Shown here one piece after another: positions 61,312 to 64,000 of a DNA stretch of 64,000 bases (positions are counted from its first letter, which is position 1; every line of letters starts with the position of its first letter). Both the position numbers and the translations under genes were made by a program. The DNA comes from Roseivirga sp. UBA6061 (GTDB taxonomy: Bacteria > Bacteroidota > Bacteroidia > Cytophagales > Cyclobacteriaceae), in NCBI GenBank assembly GCA_002427745.1, contig DIYF01000057.1, forward strand, positions 29,686 to 93,685. The letters run 5' to 3'. A model generated the notes under the pieces. The model was not told the origin of the DNA, searched no databases, and worked only from the letters and a program-made list of their open reading frames with translations.

Positions 61312-62094
61312 ATGAAAAAACTAGTATATACATTCGCAACACTGTTGACAGCCCTATCGCTGTCAGCACAGTCTCCCGAGGCGAGGGGACTCGAAATCGC
61401 AAAAGCGGCAGACGCTTACGACCAGGGTTTTGGTAGTTCTAAAACTACGCTCACTATGATTCTAACCAACAAACAGGGCCAGGAGAGCACCCGCTATATG
61501 AGCAACCAGACACTGGAGCTGACCGAAGACGGTGACAAGTCACTTATCGTGTTTGACAGCCCGAGGGATGTAAAAGGAACGGCTACTCTGACCTTTACCC
61601 ACAAAGAAGGCTCTGACGACCAGTGGCTTTACCTGCCTGCTCTGAAACGCGTCAAAAGAATCTCTTCTGATAACAAGTCAGGCCCATTTATGGGCAGTGA
61701 ATTTGCCTATGAAGACCTGTCTTCTCAGGAGGTAGAAAAGTACAGCTACAAGTTTCTGAAAGAAGAAAACATCAACGGTGTAGATACCTATGTAGTGGAA
61801 CGTGACCCGGTAGACCCAAAGTCAGGCTATGCCCGCCAGGTAGTATGGTATAACAAGGAGAACTATCGCCTTGAGAAAATGGACTTCTACGATCGTAAGA
61901 ACGCTCTGTTGAAGACACTGACCTATGGAAACTATGAGGTATACAAAGAAAAGCACTGGAGAGCCGGAGAAATGAATATGGTGAATCACCAGACCGGCAA
62001 AAAGACAAAGCTGTTGTTTGAAGACTATGTCTTTGACCTTGGCTTTACTGATAATGATTTCTCTCAGAACAGCCTGAGAAGAGCGAGTCGTTGA
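61312..62094 (+). CDS. LolA-like outer-membrane lipoprotein-sorting protein
   Basis: 260 residues with a Sec signal (YTFATLLTALSLSAQ) and a LolA-like half-barrel fold (PF17131 type): TLTMILTNKQGQE, RMS-like repeats, WLYLPALKRVKRISSDNKSGPFMGSEFAYEDLS and WYNKENYRLEKMDFYDRK. Such periplasmic proteins are encoded next to MMPL exporters and are thought to carry the exported lipid across the periplasm. Confidence 0.88.
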   Translation: MKKLVYTFATLLTALSLSAQSPEARGLEIAKAADAYDQGFGSSKTTLTMILTNKQGQESTRYMSNQTLELTEDGDKSLIVFDSPRDVKGTATLTFTHKEGSDDQWLYLPALKRVKRISSDNKSGPFMGSEFAYEDLSSQEVEKYSYKFLKEENINGVDTYVVERDPVDPKSGYARQVVWYNKENYRLEKMDFYDRKNALLKTLTYGNYEVYKEKHWRAGEMNMVNHQTGKKTKLLFEDYVFDLGFTDNDFSQNSLRRASR

Positions 62095-62119
62095 GTAGAG
62101 TGTGCATAGACTGTTCGTG

Positions 62120-63355
62120 ATGATGAAATCAGGATCCAACACAAACTGGTGGAGAAGACGATTCTCCACCGGCTTACTCCTTTTCTTACTGAGCCCGGCT
62201 CTGCTTCAGGCGCAGGATAAAAAAGAAAAAGAAGGGGTTTACCAGGAGTTTTCCGGCTACGTGGGTTTCGACTATCGCTACTTCTTCAGTGACGGACTTT
62301 ATCCCGATCAGAAAAACAGCTTCCCTTCACTGGTTCTGCAGCCTGAATACCTCTATGAATGGAACAATGGTAACGACCGCCTGAAGTTTATAGGCTTCGG
62401 CCGACTGGACCGGGATAGTCGAAGAACTCACTTTGATATCCGGGAGCTGTATTATCAAAAAGTATCCGGTAACTGGGAAGTAAGCCTGGGACTCAAGAAG
62501 ATTTTCTGGGGAGTAACTGAGTCGGCACACCTGGTAGACATTATTAATCAGACCGACTTTGTAGAAAGCTTTGATGGTGAGGAAAAGCTTGGCCAGCCTA
62601 TGGCTCAGTTCTCCTACACCTCCGGCATTGGTACTTTCGACCTGTTTTATCTGCCCTATTTCAGAAAGCGAGTATTTCCGGGCAGCAGAGGTCGATTGAG
62701 AACACCCTTTATCATTGGTAGCAGTGATGTGGCTTTTGAATCGGTTGCGGAAGAAACCCGACCCAGCTTTGCTGCGCGTTGGTCCACATTCACTGGTCCC
62801 TTTGATATCGGGGTTTCTCACTTTCATGGCACAGGCCGTGAACCCTTCTTCAGAACCACACCCAATGGTGAATTCGAACTGTTCTATGGTGTTATTGATC
62901 AGACGGGACTGGACATACAGGCAACGACAGGCTCTATTCTCTGGAAACTGGAGACCATAGTGCGGAAAAGTGACTTCCAGGATATGTGGGCACTGGCAGC
63001 AGGCATTGAGTACACCTTTTATAACATCAACGACAAAGGACTGGACATTGGTATCGTAGCGGAATACCTGCATGATGACCGTGGTGTGCTGTCATTCAGC
63101 AGCCTGGACAATGATATATTCAGTGGGGCGCGTTTTGCCTTTAATGATACTCAGAGTACGGAATTTCTGATCGGGGGCATCTTCGACCTGGAAAAAAGTA
63201 CAACGCTGTGGAGTGTGGAGGGCAGCCGCAGGTTTGGTAATTCCTGGAAGGGAGAAATTGAGATGCGCCTGTTTAATAATGTAGACCCGACAGAGTTTCT
63301 GAACGTGGTGAGAGAAGACAGCTTCCTCCAGTTCAGTATCAATAAGTACTTCTAA
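62120..63355 (+). CDS. outer-membrane beta-barrel protein of the export operon
   Basis: 411 residues. The Sec signal is FSTGLLLFLLSPALLQAQ; the body alternates aromatic and polar residues in strands, ends in SINKYF (terminal Phe) and has YRYFF, WEVSLGLKKIFWG and GEIEMRLF-like strands, as in DUF1302-type porins that accompany RND/LolA-like pairs. I used ATG 62120, as the frame opens at a GTG at 62102. Probable outer-membrane end of the export route. Confidence 0.75.
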   Translation: MMKSGSNTNWWRRRFSTGLLLFLLSPALLQAQDKKEKEGVYQEFSGYVGFDYRYFFSDGLYPDQKNSFPSLVLQPEYLYEWNNGNDRLKFIGFGRLDRDSRRTHFDIRELYYQKVSGNWEVSLGLKKIFWGVTESAHLVDIINQTDFVESFDGEEKLGQPMAQFSYTSGIGTFDLFYLPYFRKRVFPGSRGRLRTPFIIGSSDVAFESVAEETRPSFAARWSTFTGPFDIGVSHFHGTGREPFFRTTPNGEFELFYGVIDQTGLDIQATTGSILWKLETIVRKSDFQDMWALAAGIEYTFYNINDKGLDIGIVAEYLHDDRGVLSFSSLDNDIFSGARFAFNDTQSTEFLIGGIFDLEKSTTLWSVEGSRRFGNSWKGEIEMRLFNNVDPTEFLNVVREDSFLQFSINKYF

Positions 63356-63402
63356 TAATTTCGGCTTTCTTTTTTATGGTTGATTAGAATGTCGATTAAT
63401 GA

Positions 63403-63432
63403 GGGCACCCTGCCGGGTGCCCTTCTTTCTTT
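63403..63432 (+). terminator. rho-independent terminator
   Basis: A perfect 8-bp stem GGGCACCC / GGGTGCCC with a TGCC loop and a TTCTTTCTTT tail, 47 nt after the barrel-protein stop. Confidence 0.88.
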
Positions 63433-63440
63433 ATCGCTGA

Positions 63441-64000
63441 TCAGGCCAGGCTCAGGGGCATATCCCTCAAACGCTTTCCTGTCAGCCTGAAAACAGCATT
63501 GGCAATGGCAGCTCCGATGGGTCCGAGCGGGGGCTCTCCAACTGCACCGGGAGCATCGGCATTTTGTAGCAATACCACATCAATCTCCTTAGGTGCATGT
63601 TTCATTCTGGCCATCTTATAGGGGCCATATATGGTAGGCCTGAGCTGATTATCCACCACATCCATTTTTTCGAACATAGATGCACTCATACCCATAATGA
63701 TAGAGCCTTCACATTGTGCCCTCACCTGGTCGGGGTTCACAACCAGTCCCGGGTCCATGGCACAGGTAACTTTGTGCACCTTGATCTCGCCCTCTTCTAT
63801 CGATACCTCTGCCACCTGAGCACAAGGGGTATTAGCATCAGTAGAGCAGGCAAAGCCCATGGCCCGGCCACTGGAGACACCATCCTGATATCCGGCCTTT
63901 TCAGCGGCTGCTTTGATCACCTCCTTAAGCCTGTAGCCTCTGTCGCTATCGTCTATCTGAGCCAGACGGAACTCTACAGGGTTTTTACCCGCCTTAATCG
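63441..64000 (-). CDS. molybdenum hydroxylase large subunit, 3' end (xanthine dehydrogenase family)
   Basis: The last 186 residues of a gene that begins beyond the window. The sequence has GRAMGFACSTDANTPCAQVAEVSIEEG, VTCAMDPGLVVNPDQVRAQCEGSIIMG, and GEPPLGPIGAAIANAVFRLTG, the last containing the catalytic Glu. These are features of the Mo-cofactor-binding beta subunit of isoquinoline 1-oxidoreductase or aldehyde oxidase-type enzymes. The frame continues without a stop to the window end. Confidence 0.9.
   Translation of the reverse strand, partial: IKAGKNPVEFRLAQIDDSDRGYRLKEVIKAAAEKAGYQDGVSSGRAMGFACSTDANTPCAQVAEVSIEEGEIKVHKVTCAMDPGLVVNPDQVRAQCEGSIIMGMSASMFEKMDVVDNQLRPTIYGPYKMARMKHAPKEIDVVLLQNADAPGAVGEPPLGPIGAAIANAVFRLTGKRLRDMPLSLA

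Overview
The window comes from a Bacteroidota chromosome, most likely a marine-type member of the Cytophagales. The grounds are a 2703-residue secreted protein ending in a type IX secretion (gliding/Por) sorting domain, a TPR histidine kinase paired with a LytTR regulator, MacB/FtsX-type 800-residue permeases, adjacent era and der GTPase genes, few strong Shine-Dalgarno sites, and an initiator tRNA gene without encoded CCA. No transposase, integrase or CRISPR array was seen.

Layout. 1-3165: end of an unidentified gene, a tiny lipoprotein, and a two-component system. 3162-25263: a natural-product gene cluster in three blocks. On the minus strand lie oleB-oleC-oleD. On the plus strand lies a sulfotransferase. 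On the minus strand again lies fatty acyl-AMP ligase > luciferase-like monooxygenase > PKS (ACP-KS-AT-DH-KR-ACP) > NRPS (C-A-PCP). Diverging from these on the plus strand are a diiron-type protein, a two-domain KAS III protein and a cytochrome P450. 25368-27760: a minus-strand cassette of unknown function with an NlpC/P60-like peptidase. 27933-32051: a second minus-strand cassette with a 74-residue Asp-patterned peptide, a beta-lactamase-fold serine hydrolase, an HTTM membrane protein with partner, and an HpcH/HpaI aldolase. The two cassettes share a 20-nt element upstream of their first genes. 32500-34922: a stand-alone FMN glutamate-synthase-like gene flanked by an initiator tRNA gene and a 44-bp copy of its 3' half. 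35013-47000: mostly core genes (era, der, SprT-like, sugar kinase-HTH fusion, HAD phosphatase, oxidoreductase, methyltransferase, sigma factor and partner, glycosyltransferase). 47169-55280: the giant secreted protein. 55563-64000: ABC permease, MarR-RND-LolA-like-beta-barrel export operon, and the end of a molybdenum hydroxylase gene.

How the cluster may work (inference from domain order): the ligase adenylates a fatty acid and loads the N-terminal ACP of the PKS. The PKS adds one C2/C3 unit and leaves an alpha,beta-enoyl chain, and the NRPS adds what the A-domain code suggests is glycine. The NRPS has no thioesterase. Release and tailoring could involve the KAS III protein, the Ole enzymes (ketone reduction, beta-lactone formation, decarboxylation), the monooxygenase, diiron protein, P450 and sulfotransferase. 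A beta-lactone or alkene-bearing acyl-glycine-type product is the working hypothesis. The mix of ole genes with a FAAL/PKS/NRPS line and a KAS III with a decayed second half is the most unusual content here.
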